Shown one piece after another: positions 48,151 to 62,169 of a stretch of DNA of 64,000 nucleotides. The notes under the pieces were generated by a model. It made no database searches. It saw only the letters and a program-made list of their open reading frames with translations, and was not told the DNA's origin. Source of the DNA: Cyanoderma ruficeps (Eukaryota; Chordata; Aves; Passeriformes; Timaliidae). Position 1 is the first letter of the stretch, and each line of letters begins with the position of its first letter. The position numbers and the translations under genes were made by a program. Location of the stretch: contig VZDJ01006585.1 of assembly GCA_008694505.1 (NCBI GenBank), forward strand, positions 10,617,579 to 10,681,578. The letters are read 5' to 3'.

Positions 48151-51100
48151 CATATCTCACCAATGATATTGAAATATTGATTCATGAAGATTAGCAACAG
48201 AAGAAAAGGAGTGAAAATTTGCTTTCCTTTTCTTCTTGATATCTAGGTAAATTATGAAAGCAGCGTTCATGCACTATTTATATATTTATATCTTATAATG
48301 TAATTAAGGTGTATTTCTTAATAAATTTGGCATATCTCATAGCTCAAGACATTTTAAACATTTTTTCAATTCTTTATTAATGTACAATAAAAAGTCATGT
48401 AGGTTGTAGGCTGGATGTTATTATAAAAGGTCACTCAGTTCTCCTTTACTGAAGAAGGATGAAACATTACTTGACTATAAATATAGTCACAGATAAATAT
48501 CTATTCAGCTCTTCAGAAGTGTATTCAATAATCACACTTCACTGCTTTTATTATAAGGAAAATTTCTCTTTATATTTAACATAAACCTCTTCTTTTGCCA
48601 ACAGAATGAGGACATCTGGTTTTTATCCTTTTCATAGCAGTCTTTTGTCTGTTAAATAAAACAAAACCATTGTCTTTGACCTTTCCTCCTTAGCTATGTT
48701 TTCAACTTTTCATGCTATTCTTGCTTGCTGTCTTCTACTTTGACTATATATTTCTTTCTAAGTGGGTCAAGATAAGACTGAAACTTAGGACAGAAAAATC
48801 ATATTGCTTCCTAGAAGACATTTTCCTTTCTCATACAGAGAAAAAAAAATTCCCCATCGCCAATGGTTAATTTATGGACTCCTGTGAACCTCCATCTTTT
48901 AAGCAGTAATGTCTCTTGACTGTTTTCTGTATTTTTTTAATTGAATTTTACAAAACTGTACTGTAACACTGTACTACCGATATGCACTGTTATTCTTGCT
49001 GATTTTTGCAGACTTTAAAATCTAATCATCTAATCTGTTTGCAACTCCTCTAATTTGATTTAGTCATACTTGTTGATGTCGTAAGAATATTTTAGAATAT
49101 GCTTTGTATTCTACTGGTTAACTCAATAAAAGTATTGAACAAAACTGTGACCAGACCAGAAACCTCACATACTAACCAATTAAAATTTGGCAGCTATTCA
49201 TTCAGTGATATTTTCAATCAGTTTTGTATCTGTCCCTGAAAATTTAATCTCATTATAATTTTCTGCTTTAATATTAAGAATGTTGTCTTAGACACTTACA
49301 AAACTTTTAAAAAGAGATACATAATTATTTCCCTGCTTCAATGTTATCTGCTAGGCTAGTTATTCTATCACAGAATATTTGATAATTATGTCCCAATTTG
49401 TTAATGAGATCCAAACTCTGTATCATTGCATACTGAAAATCAGTTATTGATATAAAAACACTTCAAGTGAAGACTTATGTATTCACAGTAATAGTTCTTG
49501 GTTCATACTCTGTGCCTTTGTCTTGTCAGGGACAGTTAAATGTTGATAACTTTCAGCAGCAGAAAGAAGGCTTAATTTTGCAAGCAAAGCCCAGGCAGCT
49601 AGCTTAGTGATCCACTTTTATATGCTAAATTTCTACTTTTTTTTCCCCCCTTCTTTAAGAATTTTTTTTCCCTTTCTTTAGGCTACTAACACTTAGTGTT
49701 TTAGGTTTTTCCTCCCAAAGCCATTGCAGCTGCTAACATACCCAGGCTGTGTAATAAGCACTGAATGCATCTGTGGCTTGATTTGAGCTGCGTGGTTTCA
49801 ACCTTCAAGGTTTAAAGGGACAGTCACATCATCTGCTTATATAATGACATTAAACATACAATGGAAGTACTACATCCCATTCCAAAAGCACAAAGGCTTA
49901 TGTAAACTCAGGATCCTATTATTTATATATAAGTCAAGTTTGGTGCAAAAGACAATTTAAAAAAGTTTTTTAAATCAAAATAATAGAATCTCATTCACAG
50001 CTACATTTATATGCATAAAAGAGGTGATGGAGTCCCAAATCAGAAAGAGTATTTGTTGTTGTTGACAAACATTATTTCCTCTTTAAAGAGATGAAAACTA
50101 TGGTGTCCCCAGCATTCAAAAATTTTAGTCCAAAGGAGAGAAATATACTTGTCTCAGGTATAAAAAAAGAATAGACTATCGGGGTTTTCTTCTGTTTGGG
50201 GGGTTTTTAAAATAGATTTCCTAGACAGTAGTTCATTTGTTTAAATATAAAACTTCTAAGACTAAAATATTTTCAGATATTGAAATATCATGTGGAAGTA
50301 AAACAGACAATTTTCAGGCAAATTGCACTCTGTTTCAAGTGGATGGGCAGGGAGGGAAGATTTTGCAAGCATATGTATATTTCTGCACTCATAAAGCCAT
50401 TAGTGTCTCCCATTCTCTTTGCTGCAATTGTACTATAGAATGTGCAGGAAGCATGGCATGACAAGAATACCTGAGGGCATAAAACACTGTTATATCCAGG
50501 GTTTCTCTTCAGTGAGATGCACTGCATCTGAGCTGCTAAACTGGTAATTGAGAGAAGGCTTTGTGGAATGTAAACAATCAAACATAAAGCTAGTCAAAGG
50601 GCATTATTGGGCAGATGGGTATGCTTGATCAAGACTTAGCACAACTTACTTTTTGTCACTGAGCAATTCATCAAGCATGAGCAATTTCTTTTTCTTTACA
50701 ATAGAACCATAAATGCACAGTCATAAAAAGAAGGAGATGATGCACTGTAGTTGAGACATCAGCTAAGGTTTTATGCTGTTCCATTGATTTATTTTTACAG
50801 AATTTTGTAATAAAAATCCCCCCCTGGATTAAACACTTGAAGCCGTAGCACCTTATTAAAGTATAATTAAAAGCAATCAGTTAATTTCTGTGTGATTGAT
50901 GTCATATATTTGCTCTGCAATATCTCAGGGGCAAATTTAATATCTATTAAATGTCTAATCTGAAAAAAAATCTAAAGCATAAAAACAGACCTTGCAAGGA
51001 TTGCAGATGTATAGTACTTGTAGCATCTTGCTACATATCTACATTTGTGAGTTTAGTCTTCTAGATTTGGGCCAAAACTACTATATCCATCTATAGGTGA

Positions 51101-51478
51101 AAAAAGACTGAAAAAAAATTCCTCCAAATGTAATTATAACGACAATAGTATTGCACTCCCTTGTGCTGCTGGCTTCAGGTCTGCTGTGTACTGACCTTGA
51201 CAGCCCAGGGATTGCCTCCTGAATTCCTTCTGCTCCAAGACAGGAACTTCTTTTTAAATGGTAAATCAAGGAGCACTGAAATTCCCCATCTGCTAATGTG
51301 ACTCTTTTTGCAAGTGGTTCTCTTAGAGATTTAACCTTACTCCTGTTTGAAAAACCAGTTACTTCAGATTATCTACCAAGAGACACTTCTGCCTAATGAA
51401 ATGAGTAGCTCTTGCCTCCCTAAGAGGAAGGCAACTTAGAGGTTTATTCTTTATGATTAGAGGTCTGGAAAATCACTA
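48151..51478. other. Unique DNA with candidate conserved noncoding blocks
   Basis: No gene or transposon is recognised. The parts at 49500-49880 and 50280-50960 have mixed composition with few homopolymers. A paired frame at 50237-50581 on both strands shows no domain. Confidence 0.45.
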
Positions 51479-52259
51479 ACCATGTAAAGTTTAACAAGAA
51501 CAAGTACTGGATTCTGCGTCTGGGATGGGGCAATCCTGGATATATGTACAGACTGGGGAAGGAGAGACTGAAGAGCAGAACCACAGAAAAGGACCTGGGG
51601 TCATGGTCAGTGGCAAGTTCAGTATGATTCAGCAGTGCTCTGAAAGCCAAAAGGGCCAACCGTGTCCTGAAGGACATCAGGCACAACGTTTCCAGCCATA
51701 GATGGAGGTGATTGTCCTGCTCTGCTCTTCTCTGCTCTGCTTTGCACTGGTGCAGCCTCACCTTGAGTCCTGTGTACAGTTTTGGGCATCAAATTATTAG
51801 AACAATATAAAGCTATTAGAGTGTGTCCAAAGGAGACGAAGATGGTAAAGGACTTAGAGGAAAAGCCATACATGAAGTCACTTGGATTGTACAGCCGAGA
51901 CAAAATGAGAGATCAAGGGGAGACCTCATCGACCGCTTCCTCACAAGGTGAAACAGAGGGGCAGACACTGATTTCTTCTCTCTGGTTAACAGTGATAGGA
52001 CCTGAGGGAATGGTCTGAAGTTGTGCCAGGGAAGGTTTAGCTTGGATACTAGGAAAATGTTCTTCAACCAGAGTGGTTGGGCACTGGAACAGGCTCCTCA
52101 GGGAAGTGGTCACAGCACCAAGCCTGGCAGAATTCAGGAAGATGTTAAAGAATGTGCTCAGACAGATGGTGTGATTTTGGGTGTGGTCCTGTACAGTGCC
52201 AGGAGTTGCCTCAGTGACCCTTGTGGGCCCCTTCCACCTCAGGAAATTCCATGATTCTT
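51479..52259 (+). mobile_element. CR1 LINE, 3' portion (end of ORF2 plus 3' UTR)
   Basis: This is the longest and best preserved CR1 here. In order: AAGTTTAACAAGAACAAGTA, CTGGATTCTGCGTCTGGGAT, GGACCTGGGGTCATGGTCAG, AGGGCCAACCGTGTCCTGAA, GCCTCACCTTGAGTCCTGTG, CAGTTTTGGGCATCAAATTA, GAGTGTGTCCAAAGGAGACG, GGGGAGACCTCATCGACCGC, GGCACTGGAACAGGCTCCTC, GGGAAGTGGTCACAGCACCA and the tail CCATGATTCTTC. It belongs to a different CR1 subfamily from the copies at 10 and 15 kb, judged by the tail and the AAGTGGTCACAGCACC block. Several open frames on both strands (51444-52278) are its remnants; none is a complete ORF2. It is 5'-truncated. Confidence 0.96.
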
Positions 52260-52499
52260 CCCTTGGTATTAGATCCATTCAAAGTCTGTCCCTGCCATTC
52301 CTTACACTGCATTCCATGAAATTAGCTGTTGAAAGACTATTATAGAGGTAACTGCATTTTCTCTAATTCACGTAGGGAATTTACTCATTTATAATTTTTA
52401 GAACATGAGAGTGACCACCCTACATCAGATCAGATTTTTTTCTCCTAAAATGGCCATAAACAGATACCTAAGAAATGGTCAAAACAGGGAAAAATATGA

Positions 52500-53290
52500 T
52501 ATTTCTTCCTAACACTTTCCCAGTGTCCTCCTAATGCAGCCCAGCAGGCACTTAGCTTTCATTGTTGCAGAAGCACACTGCTGACTTCTGTTTAACTTGT
52601 TGTCTCAAAAAAATGATTTGTCTCTTTTCTGTCTTGGCAATCAGCTTCCAGCCTGTACTGTTAAATGGTGCTATTTTGTCCAATGTACAGGGCTATTGAA
52701 ATCGAAGTTATTTTTGTCTATCCATTTCTCTAGTCAGTTGAAAACCTTTTCAATGGCAGACAGCAGTCCCTAAATGTAAAAGCTGCCTTCCATCCAGGGA
52801 CATGCTGAAAGTGTAGTTTCCCTCATCATGCAGACCACTAATGAGGATGTTGAACAATATAGACCTTAATATCAACTCGGAGGAGTAACTCAGGCTGACG
52901 TATAATATCTGGCTAAAGCTGGGTTTTGAACTGCTGACAATTGTTCTTTCAGCAGGGCAATTTAGTCAATTTTTCACCCAGCTTGTCATTCTATGTATCC
53001 AGACCATTTTTTTTCCAATACAGCTACACAACGTTGTGCTATGGGACACCATGTAAATCTTGGCAACATTAGTTCAGTCAGTTCTCTTCCCTTGCCTACC
53101 AAGCTGATCTTCCTGTTAGAGAAGGAAATCATTTTGGTGAGGCATCAGTCCACCCTCAGTAAATGGCTGTTCACAGTTGTCCCCTGGTCCTACATGTGCC
53201 TTGATGTGGTTTCCAATCTTCAGCTGAGTAAGGTCTGGTCTGCACCTCCCTCAAACTCTCTTTTTTGCTCATCTCAAAGGTGAGTGTGAC
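52500..53290 (-). mobile_element. Ancient CR1 LINE fragment, reverse-transcriptase region
   Basis: In reversed orientation the text follows CR1 ORF2 and beyond: GCACTTAGCTTTCATTGTTG, CAGAAGCACACTGCTGACTT, then TCATGCAGACCACTAATGAG and GATGTTGAACAATATAGACC, which correspond to the RT segment encoding a short-loop region of CR1, then CCAAGCTGATCTTCC and GGAAATCATTTTGGTGAGGC. It is strongly diverged with many frame breaks. It faces the plus-strand CR1 at 51479-52259, so the two 3' ends converge. Confidence 0.75.
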
Positions 53291-53295
53291 CTTTA

Positions 53296-53369
53296 GGGTT
53301 TTTTGGGGGTTTTTTAGTTTGTTTGTTTGTTTTGGTGTTTTTTGGGTTTTTTTTGGGTTTTTTTTTGGT
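53296..53369. repeat. T-rich tract with GGG blocks and TTTG repeats
   Basis: GGGTTTTTTGGGGG is followed by GTTTGTTTGTTTG and GGGTTTTTTTTGGG. It is low complexity, with four G blocks spaced by T runs. It directly follows the CR1 fragment. Confidence 0.9.
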
Positions 53370-54174
53370 CACCTGAGACCTTATCTGACTGTCTCAGTCT
53401 TTCAAAGAAGATGAAAGATGGATGGTTTTGATGGGTTTGCATCATTATCAGCCAGTTCTCCCATTGTCTTTGAATGCTCTAATTCTTGTGTTACTAATAT
53501 AAGCACAGGTTTTAAAGAACAAATCCAATGTTAGCATTTACTAAGGAAATTCTCAAAGACAGAACGTATCTAGATTTTGACACAGGATTGTTCCTTTATT
53601 TGTTTTTCTCCTAGAATCTGGTTTCATAAAAGCCTATTAATGTTCTTATTCATGTTTAATATCACTTTCTTAAATAAGTATTTCAGAAGAAATAAGAAGA
53701 GAAAGAAAGGAATTTTTTTTTTTATCTTTCTGCCTTCAAAGATGAACTCAGCTTTCTTATAAGTCAAAGCAAACCTTAAACAGTAATGTTGACAAATAAT
53801 ACTCCATTTATGCTGTCTTTGTATTTGTATAAAGAAAAAAAGGGTAAGCAAAGGATTACGTTCTGTCTTTTGCTTTTTACATATAACTACTTAGAAGAAA
53901 TCAAATATTCTTCAAATAAATATGTTTGAAAGAAATTGCACACAAAAAAATCCAAACCATTTAATTGTACTTCTGGTTTTACAATACAGAAGAGAATAAG
54001 ACAAGCTCTTGGGAATTCTTCTTGAAAGGAATAGTTTAATTCCTACATGGAAAAGAAGACAGTTAAGTATTTAAGGAATTGAATAGTGCAAGAGTCAATA
54101 TTGTGCCAACTTTTTGTAAGCAATTAGTCACTCTCAGCACATATATAACAGTATTGTTGTATATTAATAATTTA

Positions 54175-54194
54175 TGTATATATATATATATAGT
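54175..54194. repeat. TA dinucleotide run
   Basis: Uninterrupted TATATA units after GTATA. A short microsatellite. Confidence 0.9.
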
Positions 54195-56311
54195 AGATCC
54201 TGGGTAAATCCTCTCTATATACTCTATTCAGACTTTCCCTATCTTTGAAATACCCTGCTATCAGATAATACTGAAAATTAAAAAAAAAACCCCAGGAACT
54301 AATGAATTCCTCTGCCTGATGTGGAGATTTACCCAAGAAGTGAACATATCTTCTAAGATTAAAAAAATAACTAAGTTATGAGAAATATAAAAATGTTGTC
54401 TTTAAATAAATAGATACAGTGAGAGAACAAAAACTGTGTGATTTCACAGCTGTCTTAAACTAATCTGTGCACTTCTGTTGAAAGAGAATGTCTCAGCACA
54501 CTCTACCTCGTCCTTTTGACCATGCATCAGCTTTGCCATGGTTTCTGTAATGCTGACTTTAGCAGTGTTTCAGACAAACCCACTGATCTGCTGATGTTTA
54601 TTAGTTAGATAGGTTTTTGGGGTTTTTTTGTTTTTGTTTTGTGGTGGGAGTATTTAGAAAAGTGACAATTTAAGGTAGTTTTAAGCTAATACCTAAACTA
54701 ATTCAATAAACGCTTTATTAAATTCAGTTATTAACAAAGTTTTGTTTTTAATTGTTCATTTTTGCACATCCTTATCACCACATATTTAAGGCTGTTCACC
54801 CTTATTACTTAAGGCTTACAACGGTTGTGAATTTACAGTGCTAGGGAGCTCAAATCATAGAGTTACCACTGATGGCTGTGGTCCTTGGTGGCTCTATGTA
54901 ACCAATATCAGAGTGGCTGGATGCAAGAACTCTGAGCAAAACAAAAAAACTGCACCAAAATGAGTTTCACTTCTTTCTTTGCAGATTTGCTTCCCGTATG
55001 CTTAACAGGTTGTCCATGTCCCCATCTAACAAGTGAGGTGTCTTGTCTGCTACTGATCCAGTTTATTTTTGTTGTTTCCAGTTACGTCTCTTGTATATGC
55101 AGAGGGATGCACTGCCTGTTTGATGTTCTACTTCCCTTGTCATTTTTCCATCACTTTTTCTTCTATCACTTGGATACCTCGTGCTGCAGCAAACCCAGTC
55201 TTTCTTTACCTTTTGAACTGTCACGTTGTTCAAACACTTATTTAAAAACATTTCTGTCTGATTATGCCATCACAGTGCTACAAAAATATTTCTATACTAT
55301 GGCAAGTTATACTATTTCAGCCTTTAGGTTCAATTTGCAATATTGTATGCTGATTACTGCGTTCTCCATTTATAATTGTCGCAAGATTCTCTTTAGCTAC
55401 AGAAAAAGGATTAAAAAAAGAGAGATTTTCCGTACATAAAAGTTTTACTGGATTTTCTTTCCCACTATGTTTCTAAGTGAAAAATCTGTGTGATTTTTTT
55501 TTTTTAATTTTTACCAAAGATTTTTATCTATTTTTTGATGGTCACTTTGCAACTTGGTAAATTAAATGAAATAAAATTCTTAAGTTGGATCTGTTTTTGA
55601 ATGAGTAGAAAATGTTTAAGCTTATGAAGTATGACCTTTGTTGTTCCAGTAAAAAAAATTAACAGCCAAGAAATTTTAAAAATGAGAATTATGTCACTCG
55701 GTAGCTTAACTGAAAATTTAGTTGGGAATTGGGTCTTAAATTGAAATGCTGAGCTGTTGCAACATGATTATAACTACTGTCTCAAAGATCCCATTTCTAC
55801 CATAACGTAATAATTTTCAAGCCCTCTATGTTTTATTCTAACAAATTTGCAATCTATTCCTGTTTAAATAAAATTTTCCAATTCTATCATCCATATTTTG
55901 ATTCCCATGTATTTCAGAACTCTACCCACATTAACTTAACATACACATAAGTAGCAATTAATTGTTTTCTGCTCAATTATATTTACAACTTATACAGAGA
56001 ACATTAATATGATTCAGTCTACAGTGTGCACACGTACTAATATAGGCTTTCTTACACTACAACATTTTCCATTATTATCATATATTAAAATTTACTGGGT
56101 AATATCTAGTCTTAGCAAGGCAACACACTACAGTTCTTAGCAACTATATAATCAGAAAGAAATTATTACTCAAAATATTTGTCATTTATCCTCTTTCTTT
56201 AGGTTAATTTCTTGATTAGATAACTTACAGTTGCATAAGCTTAAAGCATTTTCTTCCATACCATATTTATATCCAATTATCAGATGCAATCCTGGAAAGT
56301 AAGTTCACAGA

Positions 56312-56353
56312 TTTTTTTTTTTTTTTTTTNAACCACCACCACAACAACAAAAA
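56312..56353. repeat. T run, N, then CCA/CAA repeats
   Basis: A T homopolymer ends at an N (56330) and is followed by ACCACCACCACAACAACAA. The gap sits in the homopolymer. Confidence 0.9.
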
Positions 56354-59093
56354 ACCCCAGTAAACAGTGCTTTCCACTCCCCCATGCAAACATCATTCTC
56401 TATGGTCAGGTACCTGAATATACTGATATTCTGCTACTGCTCTCTCTGAGTGAAATGCCTGTCAAATGAGCAGAGGGACAGTTAGTTATGGGCTCTTAAC
56501 CAGCTGGAAGTTGATTTCATGTGAATGTCTGTAGAGAATGATAAAAAAAGAGTCCTTGCTCTTCTCTATCATGTCTATTCAGTTTAGATTGATTTGTATT
56601 TTCTCAGGCTTTCCATAATTTTGTTTTTTCTAAGGTAGAATAATCATCTTTTTGTAATAAGATTGTTTTATTTCAGTAATAAATACAGTTGCCCCAAAGC
56701 ACCTGCATAAGAAAGTATAAAGCATAATTAGCTATCAGACAGGAATAAAGAAAAATATTTAATTGAATGACTCCATTAACACTTCACTTCCTGAGACTCT
56801 CATAGAAACCATACAATGAATATGTGTAAACCATGGCCTATGCAAAGAGATAATATAGATAGTAAGAAATGCTGGACCACTTTGTTTTAATTGCCAGGAA
56901 AGGAGATAGAATTATATTTAAAATCCTAGGAAAGGACATGTAATACCTAATACAGAGATGAGATCCAAATGTAAGTTTAGACACATAAAATGTGTCAATT
57001 AAAATAAAACCATTTTTATACATGGTTAATTTTGAAAGGATTCTGTATGAATGAAACTATAATGCTGACAAAAAAAAATCCTAGACAAAAAGATAGAAGA
57101 AAAGCAGAATTTACTGTTGGTTATATACTGGCAGACTTATTTAGGAACAACTTTTTCCAGCATGGACAAAATAGTCAAGTGTCAATTTTATATCTGAGGT
57201 ATCAGTTAAATACTAACATAGATTTATAATTTTGAGAGTAATATATAAGAGTTAGCGTTAAAATTTGTAGAACATATTGTTCATATCTTTGTACTTTGAT
57301 TGTCGTAAAGAAATATTTCTCTGTCTTTTTAGCTTTACTGATTTTCTTTTGCACAAGAACATATGTTCTTGACATCAATAATATTTTTCACAATATCCAG
57401 CAAGCTTTTTTAGTATTTGTTCTATTCCCTGGAAAGTCTTCAGTATCTCGTGTTGCTTTATTGACCATGCATATAATGACAATAAATGCTCTATCCCAAT
57501 TGGATTCTAATTGTGCTTTCATTAAATCAGCTGGATCAATAAGAAAATATGCATTCTTAACAGCATTTCTGTTTTGATGACCAATGTGCCTAGCAAAATA
57601 TTTGACACAAGTTAAAAGTATATTTTCTATCAAATTTATTGCATTTTTGTAAAACAGGTATGTCAAAATAAAACTACACTTCAATCTGGTATTAAGAAGC
57701 ATTCAAATATAAGACATAGAATTAGTCACTGAGCTAAAGATGTTTATGTCAGATAAGGAGTAAATAAAACACAGTGTCAATGTTTACGGTATCCAGCATA
57801 GATGAAATTCTTTTTGAAAAAGGAAGTTACCTGTAAGTCGACGTAAATTTAAATTTATGTTTGTTATTTAGGATTTCTTGTAGGCAGGTTGAAATTTTGG
57901 TGTTTGGCAGAAAATAATTTGGAATAGAAATAGAAAATGTGAGAATTCCAGATGCCAATTTCACCTGAAATACATGAAATGAGAAGGAAAACAGAGGAAT
58001 ATATTAACATGAAAAAAAAAAACAAAACAAACACAAATCCCACAGATAAACAGATGTTTTTTTAATCTGCTAAGTACAATTGGCTTTTGAATAAACTATT
58101 TGACAGTTTTTATAAATTGCTAACATGCTGGGTAAACGATACATTGTCAACAGTATGATCTACTGCTTGAAGTCCTCTATTGTAATTTCTTGGATTCATG
58201 AAAGGACAGTGAATATGACAAATAATACCTGATTAACAGCCTAGTTATCAAAGAAAAAGCTTGCTTGAATTTTGGAGGATAAGGGTTTTTCTCTCCTTAG
58301 TCTATCATATGTATTAGTCTCTGGAGTAAGGGATGTCCTGTAGCTCTTTGGGATTGTTACCTGCAATTTAGGCCTATAACTTAAATCCTCTTGTTTCTCC
58401 AGTCTAATGACATCACTAAAAGAGTCATAATGCTCTACAGAATACAGGAGTATTGCCACTGAGATTATGGAAGATTTTTTTGTTCTTTTGATAAGTTTCT
58501 CAGTTGCTAGACTGGACTGCCATTTATTTTTGAAGCCTCCCACAGGGACAACATACTAGTTATAATGGACCATCATTCAGATCTGCTACACTGCACTATG
58601 AAGCTCCTTAAACCTGGGACACAGCCATAGAGCCTCTGGTGGGCAAGAATTAAAGGATGAACCCCTTCAGAGCCTACTAAAGCTACTCTTTGATCAGTAC
58701 GAGGTACTGCTGCTTGAATAATATAAAATTTGTTTTGCTCTGCTGCTCAGATCCTAAGCTGGTTACGTCTGCAACACTAACCACCTTTGTAAGCCATGTC
58801 TACAAATGCAAATGAAGCATGCAGAGCACATTAGAGGTCAGGGAACAGCTAGTTTCCACCTTTTATTTATCATGCTGGAACACATGTGGAAAGTAGAGAA
58901 GCAATCACTAGAATTTAATAATAGAAGCCAGAGTAGCCATTATTTCAGCACTTAGGAGATAGTGCAGAGAGAGGACAGATCAGAAATATATTTTCCTCTG
59001 CCATCTCTGTAGTCAGGGTGCTTAGTTAAAGACCTATATAAAGACGAACAAATATAAATACATATACACTAGCTATATATATACCAAGATCAA

Positions 59094-59111
59094 AACAAAA
59101 CAAAACAAAAA
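59094..59111. repeat. AAAAC pentanucleotide repeat
   Basis: About three and a half CAAAA units in tandem. Confidence 0.9.
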
Positions 59112-62100
59112 AATCAGTTTGTAAGAAAGAGGTGGAGGTTAAACTGCCATGGACTGAGTTATAGCAAAAAACCCTCTCTCCCATTATCCCAAGTTTCCCT
59201 CTAATAAAGGAGTGGGAGGTGCTATCAGGAAATCAGTTGTGGGTCCCTGATTTCTCTAGGGCAGTGACCCCAGTGCAGGTTAAAGACTAGAGACTCTCTT
59301 ATCTCACATGAATGCCTATAATTTCTAAAGGGTGGGACACCAGATAGGATTACCTAAAGTATAATACACATAATCTATGCTTTTTTCTACTTGTTTTTGC
59401 ACATTATGTAATTATAGGTGTGACTGCAGCCAACTCTCCTACCTTGAAGACATGATTATTTATTTTAATAACTTCAGCCCACAGGAGTACAAAAAAGTAT
59501 CTCTGATATACTAGATACATGTGCTGAATACATCCAAAATCTAAATATCAGACATCTAAAAGACATTTTGTATTCAAAATTTGCTGTAAAACTTCTCAAG
59601 ATTTTGAAGTTCTGAACTTCAATGTGTTACATGGGACTTCATCAGCATTTTTAAAATACTGAAATATTCTAAAATACCTTTGTAAAATTCAACAGCTAGA
59701 TCAACAAAGGTGAAATATAATAAGTAGATTCTTAACCAGTACCTACTTTTATATTTACAACTCTCAAATTAGTGCAGGGAAATCTGAAAAGACATGCAGT
59801 CTTAGGGCATGATGAAAAGAAAGCAAGATTTTAAGCAAAACCTCAATTATTTGAGATTAATAACTTTACCTAATTGGTTACAATTAAGGTTGGAAAAAAG
59901 GGGAACTTGGAAGTGGCATTATGAATTGTGCTCAGCCTTGCACTCCAGTATTACTCTTTCAAATCTACATTGGTCACAGATAAAACAATGTTTCCCAGTA
60001 AATATTTATAGCAATCTTCACAGTAAAACAATTAAGATTTGCTCAATTTGGGATGCATCATGATTCTGGCTGCCAGGTTTTCATGGAAAGGTATGCAATA
60101 CTCTGACCCATCCAACAGCAGGTCTAGTAACTTCCCTTTCCAATTTATGTATACTATAAAAAAAAAGCCTTAAATGAATTATGCCAGATATCTTTAGGAG
60201 GTTTTATTACTCTTTTGTTAATAACTTTTTTGTCTTAGTAGCATTTTTGAACAAGACAGAGGTTTTGTTGCATGAAACTGTAGGTGTGAGTTGAATATCC
60301 TGGGGCATGGTATGAGAAAATGGAGTTCTTTGAAGGTTAGGAGTCCTCAGGGATAGTTCTGGAAGACAGTATAAAATGGAAGAAACTGAATGTGGTGCTG
60401 TTTCATCCATAATACTTTTATTTGGAAGTAGCTTCAGGTGTAAATACCAGAAAAATACCCAGAAACCTCCTTAGCAAGGGCTAAATGGAATTGTTCAAAA
60501 GAGAATCAGGGGTTAGCCTAATGAAATTATAGGAAACAACTCTGCTTTTGAAGTACACTCACTTCCTGACCATCCCTAATTTGCAAATGAACTGAGATTG
60601 AACAAAAAGGGAAAAGTAAAAAAAAATATTGTCTTAAGTGCACAAGGCAGAGAAAAAAGCGAACTAAATCAGTCTGGATGAGCACCAGACATTCATCAGC
60701 ATGAGGAAACCAGGTTGTGGGTGTTGAAATAAGGGAAGCAAAGTGAAACTAGACTGGACTTGAAAGACATAATTGTAGCTAAAAGTACAACAGTGAAAAA
60801 GAATATCAGATTTGATTTAAATGGGGAAACAAGTTCACATGAAAAAATTAGTTGAAACAGCAGAAAGAATGATGGAAGTTTCAGTGGTTTGTGGACTCAG
60901 GGGTCTGATATATGCTGCTGTCTGGAGCAGGACTGATGAATCTACCTAAGGCAAGAGACACTGACATTGGCTGAAAAAACACTTCTTGAAAACAAATTAC
61001 CATTAAAATCAGAATATCCATTTGGTGGCATAAGAGTACATCTCCTGTGCTCCAGCCTTTAAACTGTCACCTTCAGTCAAACCTGAGGTGACAGCCTTAT
61101 CTCCTGGTCCCTGAATGACTAAGCACTGATTTTGTTTCTGTCCCTGTGCCTCCATTTCCCTTTCTTTCCCTATTTCAGACCATTCCTCAGAAAGGTAATA
61201 TCTAGTGTAAAATATGACAATCACTTGGCTGCAATTTAAATGAAACAGTAAGTTACACTTGTGTTATTACAGTTTTCCAACTAAAGATTTTTATTAGAAT
61301 TTCTTTAATTTTTCTAATTCAAGAATTTAGTTTTAATTTCCATTGTCCTTTTTGAGATTAAAAAACATAATAATGAACAATCAGAGTCTAATTCTTCAGA
61401 ATTAGTAAATTAAGGGGATTTCACTTTTAAAGTGGTAAATATATTAAGATTCTGATTCTACATAAAAAAGCAGAAGTAATCTGTGTATAAGTAATTTCCT
61501 TGACCCAGTACATAGGCACCTACACCTCATATCATATATCATATATCTTATATTTTGGAAAATGAGATTTAATCCAATTTAAAATAATTTTGCAAGCAGG
61601 GGCAGCTTTTTTTTATCTGGTTTGTACATGACTATAAGATCAAAACAGATACAAGGAGTACACTCCACATTTCTGAATGGTAGCCATATTTTTTTTAAGA
61701 AAAAAGATAATCTTTAAAATAACAGAGACACAATGCCTTTATACTTTGCAAAAACTCAAAAACAGAGTGCATTTTGATTGTCTGTTCAAAAAAGTGAAAT
61801 ACATTATAAAATAGAGAAAAGATGAAATATTAATTCTTTGTTGCCTTTTTGTCAAAGCATCCAATTATGTCTTTCTTTGAATTCTGCAGAGAAAATGTGA
61901 GGCATTCTTACTCTTTTTTGTCAACTGCAGGCTTAAAACTGCATACAATAAAGTAAAAAAAAAAAAAGATAAAAAAATTATACTCTTTTACATGTTTTAA
62001 TCATATAGTGGCATACTATTTATGGTAAGATGCTAGACTTACATAAAATATCAGAAAAATTGTGGAATTTTTGAAGGACAATTCATAGACATGTAAAAAG

Positions 62101-62136
62101 AATGTGCCATATACCACGAAATATAACTAGACCTGT

Positions 62137-62169
62137 AAAAACTAGATATAGTAAAAAACTAGATATAGT
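62137..62169. repeat. Two-copy 16-17-bp tandem
   Basis: AAAAACTAGATATAGT occurs twice in a row, the second copy with one extra A. Confidence 0.92.

Noticed and set aside
51444..52278. Six overlapping frames of 77-121 codons
   Set aside because: All lie within the CR1 3' segment and are broken remnants or antisense shadows of ORF2, not separate genes.
53296..53369. Telomere-like TTAGGG resemblance
   Set aside because: Only one TTAGGG occurs; the rest is T runs with irregular G blocks, not a hexamer array.
54960..55439. 159-codon plus-strand frame
   Set aside because: The product is dominated by F, S, Y, C and L from T-rich DNA, with no domain, signal or splice context. An antisense frame of similar quality overlaps it.
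61115..61200. Strong acceptor-like pyrimidine tract followed by 16 bases and a GTAATA donor (microexon look)
   Set aside because: No neighbouring exon, frame or other support; pyrimidine tracts followed by AG are common by chance.
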